A stretch of DNA of 11,195 nucleotides from Acidimicrobiia bacterium (GTDB taxonomy: Bacteria; Actinomycetota; Acidimicrobiia; IMCC26256; PALSA-555), in assembly GCA_022865365.1 (NCBI GenBank), contig JALHSW010000102.1:1-11195 (forward strand). Reading direction: 5' to 3'. Below, piece after piece: positions 1 to 7,251 of this stretch. Under the pieces are notes generated by a model, which saw nothing but the letters and a program-made list of their open reading frames with translations, searched no databases and had not been told where the DNA came from. The position numbers were made by a program, and so were the translations under genes. Numbering within the stretch: position 1 is the stretch's first letter; each line of letters begins with the position of its first letter.

Positions 1-2
1 CA

Positions 3-1940
3 TCACGAACCGCGCGTCGACGGCAGCTGGGGCAAGAGCCAACGGAACACCAGCTGCCCGGCCTTCGGGTTGAAGTGGACGCCGTCGTAGCGCAGCATCA
101 CGCCATCGCGAGCATTCGTGAACCGACCCTTCGGTGACACGTACTCGTTGAGGTCGGCGACCGTCACGTTCGGATCGCTCCGGTCCTTGACGTACCGCCG
201 CAGCAGCGCGTTCCAGTGGTCGATGCGCGCGGGGTCATCCTCGGCCCACCGGACGGCTTGGCCCACGACCTCGGGGCGCTCGTTGGAGGGAGCGGTTGCG
301 AGCACGACGGACCCCCCGCGCGAGCGCAGGATGTCGACGCCGCGGTCAAGCTGGCGCAAGAGGTAGCGATCCGACGCCTTGCTCCCGAAGGGGAGACTCT
401 TGCCGTCGACCTCGAGGTCGGACACGACGAAGACGTCGAAGATCGCGGTCGAGACGTCGGGATCGATCTCGTCGACGTACGCTTGCCACTGCGCGGGCCA
501 GTCGTCACACGTCGCCTCGGTGTCGACCCACCGACCCCCGCGCTCGATCCGACCCTTCTGCGCGAGCCCGCACGCGAGCTCACCCCGGTTGAAGAGCTCG
601 ACCCCGGCCGCGTGCGATTCTCGATCGAAGCCGTCGCCCAGCGTCTTGGCAACGGAGTCGCCGACGACGAGCACCTTGCCGGGCGGAGCCGTGGCCCCCG
701 GCGCGGTGGTCGAGGGCACGTTGTCCGCCACCGCGACCTCGTTGCGGGACGGGCCGCGAACCTCGGGCAGCGCCACAAACACCGCCGCGAGCACACCCGC
801 GGCCATCGCCACGACGAGAACGGCGCGACGGGCACCGTGCGTCCACGTGCGGTGGCGGATCGGGAGCTCGACCCAGACGTAGGACGCCGTAGCGATCGCG
901 GTCGTCACCGCGAGCCGCAGCCCGAGCAGGGCCACCCCGGAGGTGCCGGTGCGCTCCGTCGTGATGGTCAGGAACACCGGCCAGTGCCACAGGTACAGGC
1001 CGTAGGAGATCTTGCCGATCCACCGCAGCGGCGTCGGGCTCAACCCTGCCCGCACGAGGTTGCGACGTGGCTGCACTGCCGCGCCGATGACCGCCGCGGT
1101 GGCGATCGCGGCCAGGAAGTACCCGCCGCGGTACATCCACGGCGAGGTGTCACGCACCGTGACCAGGAGCACGCCGAGGACGACAGCCCCACCGATGCCG
1201 GAGCGCACCCACGGTACCGAGCGCACGCGACGCTCACCCTGGGTGCGCAGACGCAGCAGCACGACCGCGAGCGTGGCCCCGACCAAGAGCGCCTGGGATC
1301 GGGTGTCGGTCCCGTAGTAGACCCGTGAAGGGTCAGAGCCGGGCGAATACAGCGCGGCCATGAGAACCGCCGAGAGGACCGCACCGAAGGCGAACACGCG
1401 GGCGAGCATCCCCAAGCGCGGTCGCCAGCGCAGCAGCAACAGCACGACGATCGGCCACACGAGATAGAACTGCTCCTCGATCGCCAGCGACCACAGGTGG
1501 CGGAACGGTGAGGGCGCGGCGAACTGGTCGAAGTAGCTCTGGCCCGAGAAGACGAACCGCCAGTTCGCGACGTAGCCCAACGATGCCAGCGCGTCGCCGC
1601 GGATCTTCGCGAGCTCGGCTGGTGCGGCGACGACGAGCGCGTACAGGAGGATGCCGGCGAACACCACGCCGAGCGCCGGGAGCAGCCGCCGAGCGCGGCG
1701 CGCCCAGAACGCGAGGAGCCCGATGCGGCCTGATCTGCCGAACTCGACGAAGAGCAGTGTCGTGATCAGGTATCCCGACAGCACGAAGAAGATGTCGACG
1801 CCGAGGAACCCACCGCGCATCCCTGAGACGCCGCCGTGGTACAGGAGCACCGCGATGACGGCCACCGCGCGCAACCCGTCGAGCGCCGGTTGGTACGCGA
1901 TCGATGGCCCGGCGGCGGGTGCCGCCGGCTCGGGTGTCAG
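3..1940 (-). CDS. Acyltransferase-3 / SGNH fusion (OafA/YrhL-type O-acyltransferase)
   Basis: An inner-membrane enzyme that by family transfers acyl (often acetyl) groups to sugars of cell-wall or surface glycans. Numbered from the CTG discussed below: the Acyltransferase_3 start motif YQPALDGLR lies at 16-24, H35 in the first helix, SGYLI at 55-59, a basic RRARRLLP stretch near 81-88, HLWSLAIEEQFYLVWP at 148-163 and YGLYLWHWPV at 303-312. About ten membrane helices end near residue 390. The extracytoplasmic C-terminal SGNH domain has GDS (417-419) and the DGVH block (619-622), so both catalytic motifs are intact. Start: no ATG, GTG or TTG precedes the TTG at 1874, yet that TTG encodes the L of the conserved DGLR motif. 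An in-frame TGA sits at 1947-1949. I therefore prefer the CTG at 1938-1940, which overlaps the upstream stop as CTGA; 3..1874 is the conservative alternative. The stop (3-5) overlaps an ATG at 1-3. Substrate unknown. Confidence 0.9.
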   Translation of the reverse strand: MTPEPAAPAAGPSIAYQPALDGLRAVAVIAVLLYHGGVSGMRGGFLGVDIFFVLSGYLITTLLFVEFGRSGRIGLLAFWARRARRLLPALGVVFAGILLYALVVAAPAELAKIRGDALASLGYVANWRFVFSGQSYFDQFAAPSPFRHLWSLAIEEQFYLVWPIVVLLLLRWRPRLGMLARVFAFGAVLSAVLMAALYSPGSDPSRVYYGTDTRSQALLVGATLAVVLLRLRTQGERRVRSVPWVRSGIGGAVVLGVLLVTVRDTSPWMYRGGYFLAAIATAAVIGAAVQPRRNLVRAGLSPTPLRWIGKISYGLYLWHWPVFLTITTERTGTSGVALLGLRLAVTTAIATASYVWVELPIRHRTWTHGARRAVLVVAMAAGVLAAVFVALPEVRGPSRNEVAVADNVPSTTAPGATAPPGKVLVVGDSVAKTLGDGFDRESHAAGVELFNRGELACGLAQKGRIERGGRWVDTEATCDDWPAQWQAYVDEIDPDVSTAIFDVFVVSDLEVDGKSLPFGSKASDRYLLRQLDRGVDILRSRGGSVVLATAPSNERPEVVGQAVRWAEDDPARIDHWNALLRRYVKDRSDPNVTVADLNEYVSPKGRFTNARDGVMLRYDGVHFNPKAGQLVFRWLLPQLPSTRGS

Positions 1941-2890
1941 AGCTCCTCAGCGGTGAACGTGTCGCACCGGTCGATGTCGCCCGAGTCGTACCCGCGCGTG
2001 AACCAGTGCTGGCGCTGCTCAGAGGTTCCGTGCGTGAACGACTCGGGGTCGACACGCCCGGTCGATTCCTTCTGGATCCGGTCGTCGCCGACCGAGGCCG
2101 CGGCGGCGAGCCCCTCCTCGAGGTCGCCCTTCTCGAGGATCTTGCGTTCGTACGTCGAGTGCGCCCACACGCCGGCGAAGCAGTCGGCCTGGAGCTCCTG
2201 GCGCACGGAAAGATCGTTCGCGTCGTCGGGGTTCCGCTGCTGCTGCGTTTGGACCTTGTCATTGATGCCGAGGAGGTTTTGCACGTGATGGCCGAGCTCG
2301 TGCGCGATCACGTACGCCTGTGCGAAGTCGCCCGGCGCCCCGAAGCGGTCACGCAGTTCGCGAAAGAAGTCGAGGTCGAGGTACGCCTTCGAATCGAGCG
2401 GGCAGTAGAACGGACCGGACGCCGACTGGGCCGTGCCGCACCCCGAGTTCACCGCTTCGGTGAACAGCACGAGCGTGGCGTCGTCATAGCGTTCGCCCGC
2501 GCCCGTGAACTCGTCGCGCCACGTCGTCTGCACGTCATCGAGGACGAATGACACGTAGTCGACGAGGTCGGCATCCGCGTCGCTCTCGGGACCGCTCGGG
2601 ATCGAGTCACCGGGCGCGCTCGGCAGACCCGGGAGCGTGATGTCGGGCCCGATCGGGAATCCACCGCTCCCGCCCCCGCCGCTCCCGAGGATGTCGCCGA
2701 TGTTGCCGCCACCGAGCAGCAACACCGCGACCACCACGATGATCCCGACCGTGCCACCGCCGAGGCCGAGGCACCCCTTGCCGCCCCCCATCGGGAGGTT
2801 GAGGCCTCCGAAGCCGCCTCCGGACGAAGAGCCGTCGCCGCGACGATCCTCGATGTTGGTACTGCGGCTCCCGGGCTTCCAACGCACCAT
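1937..2890 (-). CDS. ypfJ: Neutral zinc metallopeptidase, YpfJ family (membrane-anchored)
   Basis: A 317-residue member of the putative neutral zinc metallopeptidase family (YpfJ/PF04228). The N terminus MVRWKPG...NIEDRRG matches the family's typical opening. It is followed by a glycine-rich linker, one membrane helix at about 47-61 and another Gly-rich stretch at 62-77. The catalytic domain carries the zincin motif HELGHH (H187, E188, H191), the family block GPFYCPLDSKAYLDLDFF (about 139-156) and ELQADCFAGVW (222-232), whose E222 is the probable third zinc ligand. C131/C143 may form a disulfide. The topology puts the protease outside the membrane; its physiological substrate is unknown for the family. 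The ATG at 2890 was chosen because it gives the family N terminus and has GGAGG 10 nt upstream. The open frame extends further upstream but is not coding-like. It starts 2 nt after the alpha/beta hydrolase and overlaps the acyltransferase, so it is probably co-transcribed with both. Confidence 0.93.
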   Translation of the reverse strand: MVRWKPGSRSTNIEDRRGDGSSSGGGFGGLNLPMGGGKGCLGLGGGTVGIIVVVAVLLLGGGNIGDILGSGGGGSGGFPIGPDITLPGLPSAPGDSIPSGPESDADADLVDYVSFVLDDVQTTWRDEFTGAGERYDDATLVLFTEAVNSGCGTAQSASGPFYCPLDSKAYLDLDFFRELRDRFGAPGDFAQAYVIAHELGHHVQNLLGINDKVQTQQQRNPDDANDLSVRQELQADCFAGVWAHSTYERKILEKGDLEEGLAAAASVGDDRIQKESTGRVDPESFTHGTSEQRQHWFTRGYDSGDIDRCDTFTAEEL

Positions 2891-2892
2891 CG

Positions 2893-3849
2893 CTACGCAA
2901 CCTCCGCACTGTTCGGCGCGGTCTTCGATGTTCGGCGGCCAGAAGTGTGCCGCCGCGCACGAGCGCGACGCCACCAGTGGCGACGTCGACTGAGACCGCG
3001 AGCACGATCCGCGACCTCGACGACGTTGGTCATCACCCGACCGAACCGGTCGGGGTCGGCGAGCAGCCAGTTGTGCCCGCCCGGTACCGAGATCGTCGGC
3101 GCATCCCCGAGCGCCGCGCGGAGCGCGTCGACCGATGCCTCCGTGACGATTCGATCGCGCGGCGACCACACGATCACCACAGGGAATCCACGACGACGGA
3201 GCGTCGTGAGCTCGGTCGTGAGATCGGCGTCGCGAGCGAGCTGCGCCGCCTGCCAGAAGGCGCGCGGATCGAGCACGAGGTTCGGCAGCGCTTCGGAGAC
3301 CACCAGAGGGAGCACGCGCGCGAGGTGCGCGGGTCGCCTGAGGTCGGCCGAGAAGTGCAGCCCCCAGTTCCACAACGGTCGATCGGCCATCGGGCGTACC
3401 TGGTCACCGTCGCGAGTCCACGCTCCGCCGCCGATCGCGTTCACGAGCACGAGAGCACCGATGCGATCGGGGTGGTCGTGAGCCGCGACGGTGCCGACGC
3501 CGCCACCGAACGAATGCCCCACGAGCAGCACCGGCTCGGTGACCTCCATCGCATCGAGGAACGCAATGACCCATGCCGCGTAGCCCCGCAGCGTCGCTTC
3601 GCCGGCCGGGAGGCGTGCGGTGCCGCTGAAGCCGGGGAGCGCCGGCGCGAGCACCCGCACGCCGCTCTCGGCGAGGCGGCGCACCGAGTCCCGATAGGCG
3701 CGGTGGCTCAGCCCCCAGCCGTGCAGGAACAGGACCGGACGCCCTTCACCGGCTTCGAGGCATGCCGCGGCCCGACCGTCGACACGGATCCGGTGCCAGC
3801 GGACGCTGACACGGCGAACGCCCGACTGCGGATCGAGGGGCTCCGACAC
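2893..3849 (-). CDS. Alpha/beta hydrolase
   Basis: A 318-residue alpha/beta-hydrolase fold protein, probably a cytoplasmic esterase-like hydrolase. The oxyanion motif HGWG is at 43-46, the nucleophile elbow GHSFGG at 111-116 (S113), the acid is probably D232 in SPRDRI and the histidine H259 in GGHNWL, so the catalytic triad looks complete. The segment at about 140-215 would be the lid. The substrate cannot be read from sequence; epoxide hydrolases, haloalkane dehalogenases and esterases share this outline. Start: the GTG at 3849 fits family length and codon use but lacks a clear Shine-Dalgarno. A GTG at 3891 has AGAGGG upstream and would add 14 residues rich in rare codons. The last roughly 30 residues are very basic (RRRHWWRRARARR) and have unusual codon use. 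Follows the PLP enzyme in the same direction and ends 2 nt before ypfJ. Confidence 0.9.
   Translation of the reverse strand: MSEPLDPQSGVRRVSVRWHRIRVDGRAAACLEAGEGRPVLFLHGWGLSHRAYRDSVRRLAESGVRVLAPALPGFSGTARLPAGEATLRGYAAWVIAFLDAMEVTEPVLLVGHSFGGGVGTVAAHDHPDRIGALVLVNAIGGGAWTRDGDQVRPMADRPLWNWGLHFSADLRRPAHLARVLPLVVSEALPNLVLDPRAFWQAAQLARDADLTTELTTLRRRGFPVVIVWSPRDRIVTEASVDALRAALGDAPTISVPGGHNWLLADPDRFGRVMTNVVEVADRARGLSRRRHWWRRARARRHTSGRRTSKTAPNSAEVA
2901..2905 (-). promoter_or_regulatory. Ribosome binding site of ypfJ (GGAGG)
   Basis: GGAGG on the minus strand, 10 nt before the ATG at 2890. It lies inside the last codons of the upstream hydrolase gene and decides the ypfJ start against the longer open frame that runs up to 3373. 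Confidence 0.6.
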
Positions 3850-3931
3850 GGCTCTGACGGTAGGCGCGCCGCTCGGTCCTCGCCGGATCACGGCGCAGGT
3901 CCCTCTGCGAGCCCAGATCCGGAGCCGGCGA

Positions 3932-5170
3932 TCAGGAATACCGGATCGCCTTGCCGCGGGACTCGCCGTGGTTCGCCACCGCGTCGCCCAGGTCCGCGAG
4001 CAGCGTGTCGACGACGGCACCGTGCGCGGGCGACAGCATCACGTGCAGTCCCGGCGGGTCGGTGTTGCGGTTGAGGTTCCAGCCGCGATCGTCCATCACG
4101 TCGCCGACCGCGTAGAGATCGATCGTGTCGGAGGCCAGCGCGAGCACGGGTCCGACGGGGTCGCCCACGATCCCGACCCCGGGGAGAGCATCGACGGCCG
4201 CACGGACCTTGGCGACGGTCGTCATGAGGTCGCGCACGATCTCGGTGTACCCATCGACGCCGAGGTACGACATGACCGCCCACGCCGTCGCGATCGGCGC
4301 CGCCGGGCGCGCCCCGGCCATCGCCGGTGACCCGTAGAGCCCGGCGGGCCACTGGTCGAACAGAAAGGCCTGGTGGCCGAACCAGTCCTCGTCGCGGTGC
4401 AACACGACCGAGGCACCCTTGGGCACGTACCCGTACTTGTGCACATCGGCCGACATCTCGGTGACCCCGGCGACGCGGAAGTCCCACGGCGGTACGTCGT
4501 GGCCCAGACGCTCGAGGAACGGGAGGACGAACCCCCCGATGCACGCGTCGACGTGGCAGCCCGCGCCGTGCTCGGCGGCCAGTGCCGCGAGGTCCGCCAC
4601 CGGATCCACCACTCCGTACGGGTACGAGAAAGCCGACGCGATGACGACCGCGGTGTCGGGACCGATCAGCTGCTCGGCCTCGCGCACATCGGCGCGGTAG
4701 CTCCCGTCGAGCGGGATCCGGACGACGTCCAAGTCGAAGTAGTGCGCGGCCTTCGCGTACGCCGGATGCGCAGAGACGGGGGCGAGGATCTGTGGACGCT
4801 CGACACCGCGCGCCCGAGCCCGTTCCCGGCTCACCAGCATCGACATGAGGATCGACTCGGTACCACCCGACGTCATCGAGCCGCCCCCACCATCGGGAAG
4901 GTTGACGAGCGACCCGACGCCGGCGACGACCTCGGTCTCGAGCGCCGCGAGCTCGGGGAACTTGAACGGGTTGAGGGCGTTGCCGAAGAGGTAGCGCCGA
5001 TTCACTTCGAGTGCGAGCTCGTCGATGTCGTCGCGCCCGGTCGGGTACACGAGACCGAACAGCCGAGCGCCGTGGACGTCGGGCTCCTTGGCCTGGCGCG
5101 CGTCGAGGTCGGCGAGGATTGTCGCCGCGTCCCTACCGGTCAGGTCCATCCCGCCGGCGAGGTCCATCAT
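3932..5170 (-). CDS. PLP-dependent group II decarboxylase / sphingosine-1-phosphate lyase-like enzyme
   Basis: A 412-residue fold-type I PLP enzyme. TSGGTES (100-106) binds the cofactor phosphate, H135 (SAHPAY) should stack on the PLP ring, HVDACIGGF (206-214) carries D208 for the pyridine nitrogen, and SADVHKYGYVPKG (240-252) carries the Schiff-base lysine K245. The HKYGYxPKG and HVDACxGGF wording is that of sphingosine-1-phosphate lyases more than of typical glutamate decarboxylases. Tyrosine/aspartate decarboxylases of the MfnA group are the main alternative. It is shorter than eukaryotic S1P lyases and has no N-terminal membrane helix, so it should be soluble. The reaction would be C-C cleavage of a phosphorylated amino alcohol or decarboxylation of an amino acid. 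Two adjacent ATGs (5170 and 5167) are possible starts; AAGGAG 7 nt upstream supports 5170. Lies 25 nt behind the amidohydrolase, suggesting co-transcription. Confidence 0.9.
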   Translation of the reverse strand: MMDLAGGMDLTGRDAATILADLDARQAKEPDVHGARLFGLVYPTGRDDIDELALEVNRRYLFGNALNPFKFPELAALETEVVAGVGSLVNLPDGGGGSMTSGGTESILMSMLVSRERARARGVERPQILAPVSAHPAYAKAAHYFDLDVVRIPLDGSYRADVREAEQLIGPDTAVVIASAFSYPYGVVDPVADLAALAAEHGAGCHVDACIGGFVLPFLERLGHDVPPWDFRVAGVTEMSADVHKYGYVPKGASVVLHRDEDWFGHQAFLFDQWPAGLYGSPAMAGARPAAPIATAWAVMSYLGVDGYTEIVRDLMTTVAKVRAAVDALPGVGIVGDPVGPVLALASDTIDLYAVGDVMDDRGWNLNRNTDPPGLHVMLSPAHGAVVDTLLADLGDAVANHGESRGKAIRYS

Positions 5171-5177
5171 GGAGCGT

Positions 5178-5183
5178 CTCCTT
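5178..5183 (-). promoter_or_regulatory. Ribosome binding site of the PLP enzyme (AAGGAG)
   Basis: AAGGAG, 7 nt upstream of the ATG at 5170, the best Shine-Dalgarno in block A. It fixes the start near 5170 rather than anywhere in the longer open frame, which continues to 5467 inside the amidohydrolase gene. Confidence 0.65.
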
Positions 5184-5195
5184 CGGTCCGTTCGG

Positions 5196-6395
5196 TCATG
5201 GCACCGTGATCGGCGGCAGTGGGTGGCGATAGAGCGCGGCGGCATTCTCGTGGGTGAGCTTGCGCAGCTCCTCGACCGGTAGGTGGCCCCAGTAGCGCTC
5301 GATGACGCTCTGGGTATCCGGCCACGTGCTGTCACCGTGCGGGTAGTCGACCTCCACCATGATGTTGTCGACCCCGATGGTGTAGCGGGTGTCGATCGTC
5401 GACGGGTCGTCGATCGTGCAGAAGCTGAAGTTGCGACGCAGCACGTCGGCGGGACGCATGCCACCAACGCCGTCGAGCCCGTACCCGGAACGATCGACGA
5501 TGTTGTCGAGCCGGTCGATGAGCATCGCGACCCAGCCGATGCCGCCCTCGGACATCGCGATCTTCATGTCCGGGTACTTTGCGGCCCACGCCGACCACAA
5601 CCACTCCGCGCAGGCGGTGAGCGACAGCTGCCCGAAGAGCGTCGCGCCGAGCTGTATCGGTGGGCACCCCGCCGGGAAGTCGGCCATGCCCGAGGAGCCG
5701 ACGTGCAGGCTGATCACGGTCTCGGTGTCGGCGCATGCACGGATGATCGGCTCCCAATGATCGTCGAAGATCGACGGGAACCCGATGCGGTGCGGTCGTT
5801 CCGGGAGCGACACCGAGGTGAACCCTCGGGCCGCGTTGCGGCGAATCTCCGCGGCACCGCGCTCGGGGTCACCGAGGTCGGTGATCCCGAGCGGGATGAA
5901 GCGCTCGCGGTGCGGGCCCCACCACGCCTCGTACATCCAGTCGTTCCACGCCTGCGTGACGGAGAAGCCGAGGTCGCGGTCCTTGGCCTGCGAGTACACG
6001 CGCCCGCAGAAGCCGGTGATCATGGAGGGGAAGTTGAGCGAGGCCCAGATGCCGCCGGTGTCCATGTCGCGCACCCGCGCGTCGGGATCGAAGCACCCGG
6101 GTCGCATCTGGTCGAAACGGAACGGTTCGATCTTCACCGTCTCCGGGCGCCGACCGGCGACTGCGTTCTGGCCGACCTGGAAGTGACGCTCACCCTCGAA
6201 CTCCCAGACCTCGTGGCCGGCCTCGGTGACGATCACCTTCGGGGCACGGTCCTGGAGCGCCGCGGGAAGCCGCCCCTCGAACATGCGTGGCGGCTCGACG
6301 AGGTGGTCGTCGACGGAGATGACCGTGTACTTCACGTCCCGCGGGGTGGGCTCCGGGAGGAACAGGTCGGAGGGAAGCTCGGCGAAGGTGGTCAT
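5196..6395 (-). CDS. Amidohydrolase family protein (amidohydrolase_2 type)
   Basis: A 399-residue TIM-barrel metal-dependent hydrolase or decarboxylase of the amidohydrolase_2 group (PF04909), soluble, with no signal peptide. The N-terminal metal motif is D29-x-H31 in SVDDHLVEPP rather than the classic HxH, as is common in this actinobacterial subgroup. H221 (SLHVGSSG) is a probable second ligand and D350 in EVDYPHGDSTWP the late-barrel aspartate. Relatives act on amide bonds or decarboxylate aromatic acids; the substrate here is unknown, and many actinobacteria carry numerous paralogues. The start is firm: ATG at 6395 with AGGAG 6 nt upstream. It is the first gene of the leftward block, divergent from the K+ channel gene, and is followed 25 nt later by the PLP enzyme, so the two may act on the same pathway. 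Confidence 0.93.
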   Translation of the reverse strand: MTTFAELPSDLFLPEPTPRDVKYTVISVDDHLVEPPRMFEGRLPAALQDRAPKVIVTEAGHEVWEFEGERHFQVGQNAVAGRRPETVKIEPFRFDQMRPGCFDPDARVRDMDTGGIWASLNFPSMITGFCGRVYSQAKDRDLGFSVTQAWNDWMYEAWWGPHRERFIPLGITDLGDPERGAAEIRRNAARGFTSVSLPERPHRIGFPSIFDDHWEPIIRACADTETVISLHVGSSGMADFPAGCPPIQLGATLFGQLSLTACAEWLWSAWAAKYPDMKIAMSEGGIGWVAMLIDRLDNIVDRSGYGLDGVGGMRPADVLRRNFSFCTIDDPSTIDTRYTIGVDNIMVEVDYPHGDSTWPDTQSVIERYWGHLPVEELRKLTHENAAALYRHPLPPITVP

Positions 6396-6401
6396 GCGGT
6401 A

Positions 6402-6406
6402 CTCCT
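6402..6406 (-). promoter_or_regulatory. Ribosome binding site of the amidohydrolase (AGGAG)
   Basis: AGGAG with a 6-nt spacer to the ATG at 6395. It confirms that start and marks the beginning of the leftward block. Confidence 0.65.
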
Positions 6407-6428
6407 GTGTGCAGCGGTCATCGCCGTC

Positions 6429-6457
6429 AATCTACGGCGTCACACCGCTCATCGACA
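6429..6457 (-). promoter_or_regulatory. Candidate promoter for the leftward amidohydrolase block
   Basis: The 71-bp divergent spacer 6396-6466 must hold the promoters of both flanking genes. On the minus strand TAGATT (6429-6434) fits a TAnnnT -10 hexamer, about 26 nt ahead of the ATG once a start site is allowed for. The hexamer 17 nt upstream, TGTCGA, is a poor -35. I found no comparable -10 on the plus strand for the channel gene. Weak evidence based only on the hexamer and its position. Confidence 0.25.
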
Positions 6458-6466
6458 CCGGGTGCC

Positions 6467-7225
6467 ATGATTCGGCCGGTGGACGACGACTCTGACGCGC
6501 GGGCCGCTCGCAGGCTCCCCATGCCCGACTGGGCCAAGCACAACGCTGCGCTTCGGGCCGCGTTCGCGGCGTCGGACAGCTACGCGCTGCTGCTGATCCT
6601 GCTGCTCGCCGACTTCTTCCTCCTCGCCGCGCTCCCGGACGAGCACTACTCCACGTTGATCCGAGCCCCGTTCATCGTGGCCACGGTGCTGCTCGCGCTG
6701 CGGACCTCCGACGCGTCGCCGCGCCTGATCCGGTTCGCCCGCTGGGCCGGAGTCCTCGCGTTCGTCTCGATCGTGCTCGCGTTCCTCAACGAGGACGAGT
6801 GGTTTCGAGGCCTGGTGTCGCTCATCTTCGTCATGCTGCTCGCCGCGCTCCCGTTCGTCATCATCCGTCGGATCCTGGGGCACGAGGAGGTCAGCGCCGA
6901 GACCATCTACGGCGCGCTGTGCGTCTACCTGCTGATCGGGCTCGTCTTCTCGTCGTTGTTCGTCGCGGTGAACGGCCTGGGCAGTGAGCACTTCGCGCTC
7001 CCGGCCGATCAGAACCAGCCGGCCGATCTGCTCTACCTCAGCTTCATCACGCTCACGACCGTGGGGTTCGGAGATGTCGTACCGAACACCGACTTCGCGC
7101 GCGCGGTCGTCGTCCTCGAGGCACTCATCGGACAGATCTTCCTGGTGACGCTCGTCGCCCGCCTCGTGGCGATGTTCGGCCAGGAGCAGCGCCGCCGCGA
7201 CCGGGGGACCGACGACGAGGCCTGA
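6467..7225 (+). CDS. Ion channel protein, K+ selectivity-filter type
   Basis: A 252-residue membrane protein of the Ion_trans_2/KcsA-like pore superfamily, predicted to conduct K+ across the cytoplasmic membrane. Hydrophobic helices lie at about 38-56, 64-79, 92-107 and 114-134, then a helix at 147-168, a pore loop with the filter TTVGFGD (197-203), and a final helix at 209-231. This resembles a compact six-helix channel whose first four helices lack an obvious arginine-rich voltage-sensing S4. The C terminus is a short charged tail (QEQRRRDRGTDDEA), with no RCK/TrkA-N ligand domain. The start is uncertain: ATG 6467 is the first reasonable one but has no clear Shine-Dalgarno; GTG 6479 or ATG 6521 would shorten only the hydrophilic N terminus. 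It is the only plus-strand gene here and stands alone between two leftward blocks. Confidence 0.88.
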   Translation: MIRPVDDDSDARAARRLPMPDWAKHNAALRAAFAASDSYALLLILLLADFFLLAALPDEHYSTLIRAPFIVATVLLALRTSDASPRLIRFARWAGVLAFVSIVLAFLNEDEWFRGLVSLIFVMLLAALPFVIIRRILGHEEVSAETIYGALCVYLLIGLVFSSLFVAVNGLGSEHFALPADQNQPADLLYLSFITLTTVGFGDVVPNTDFARAVVVLEALIGQIFLVTLVARLVAMFGQEQRRRDRGTDDEA

Positions 7226-7251
7226 GCCGGCCCCGGGGATCCGGTCAGGCC
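7219..7251. terminator. GC-rich hairpin between convergent genes, possible bidirectional terminator
   Basis: Left arm GGCCTGAGCCGG (7219-7230) pairs with CCGGTCAGGCC (7241-7251) with a single bulged G, around a 10-nt loop containing CCCCGGGG. The TGA of the channel gene lies in the left arm and the TGA of the HdeD gene, read on the other strand, lies in the right arm. There is no U-tract on either side, so it would be a non-canonical GC-rich terminator or an mRNA 3'-end stabiliser. The pairing is seen directly; the function is inferred from the convergent position. Confidence 0.5.

Noticed and set aside
216..1328. Plus-strand open frame of 370 codons opposite the acyltransferase
   Set aside because: Shadow frame from GC bias. 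The translation is low-complexity and charged, and the minus strand holds a complete, motif-bearing acyltransferase.
2891..3373. Upstream extension of the ypfJ frame, including a second NIEDR just ahead of the real start
   Set aside because: It overlaps the alpha/beta hydrolase, composition is arginine-rich shadow, and the family N terminus begins at 2890. The repeated NIEDR is most likely chance.
3883..3922. Inverted repeat CCGGATC/GATCCGG after the PLP-enzyme gene
   Set aside because: Only 7 bp with a 26-nt loop and no U-tract, in sequence where such repeats are common; not convincing as a terminator.
2947..4074. Plus-strand open frame of 375 codons opposite the alpha/beta hydrolase
   Set aside because: Shadow frame spanning two real genes and their spacer; no recognisable domain.
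5283..6470. Plus-strand open frame of 395 codons antisense to the amidohydrolase
   Set aside because: It mirrors the amidohydrolase codons in a GC-rich gene, is rich in R, D, E and H without domain motifs, and the opposite strand has a clear family match and ribosome binding site.
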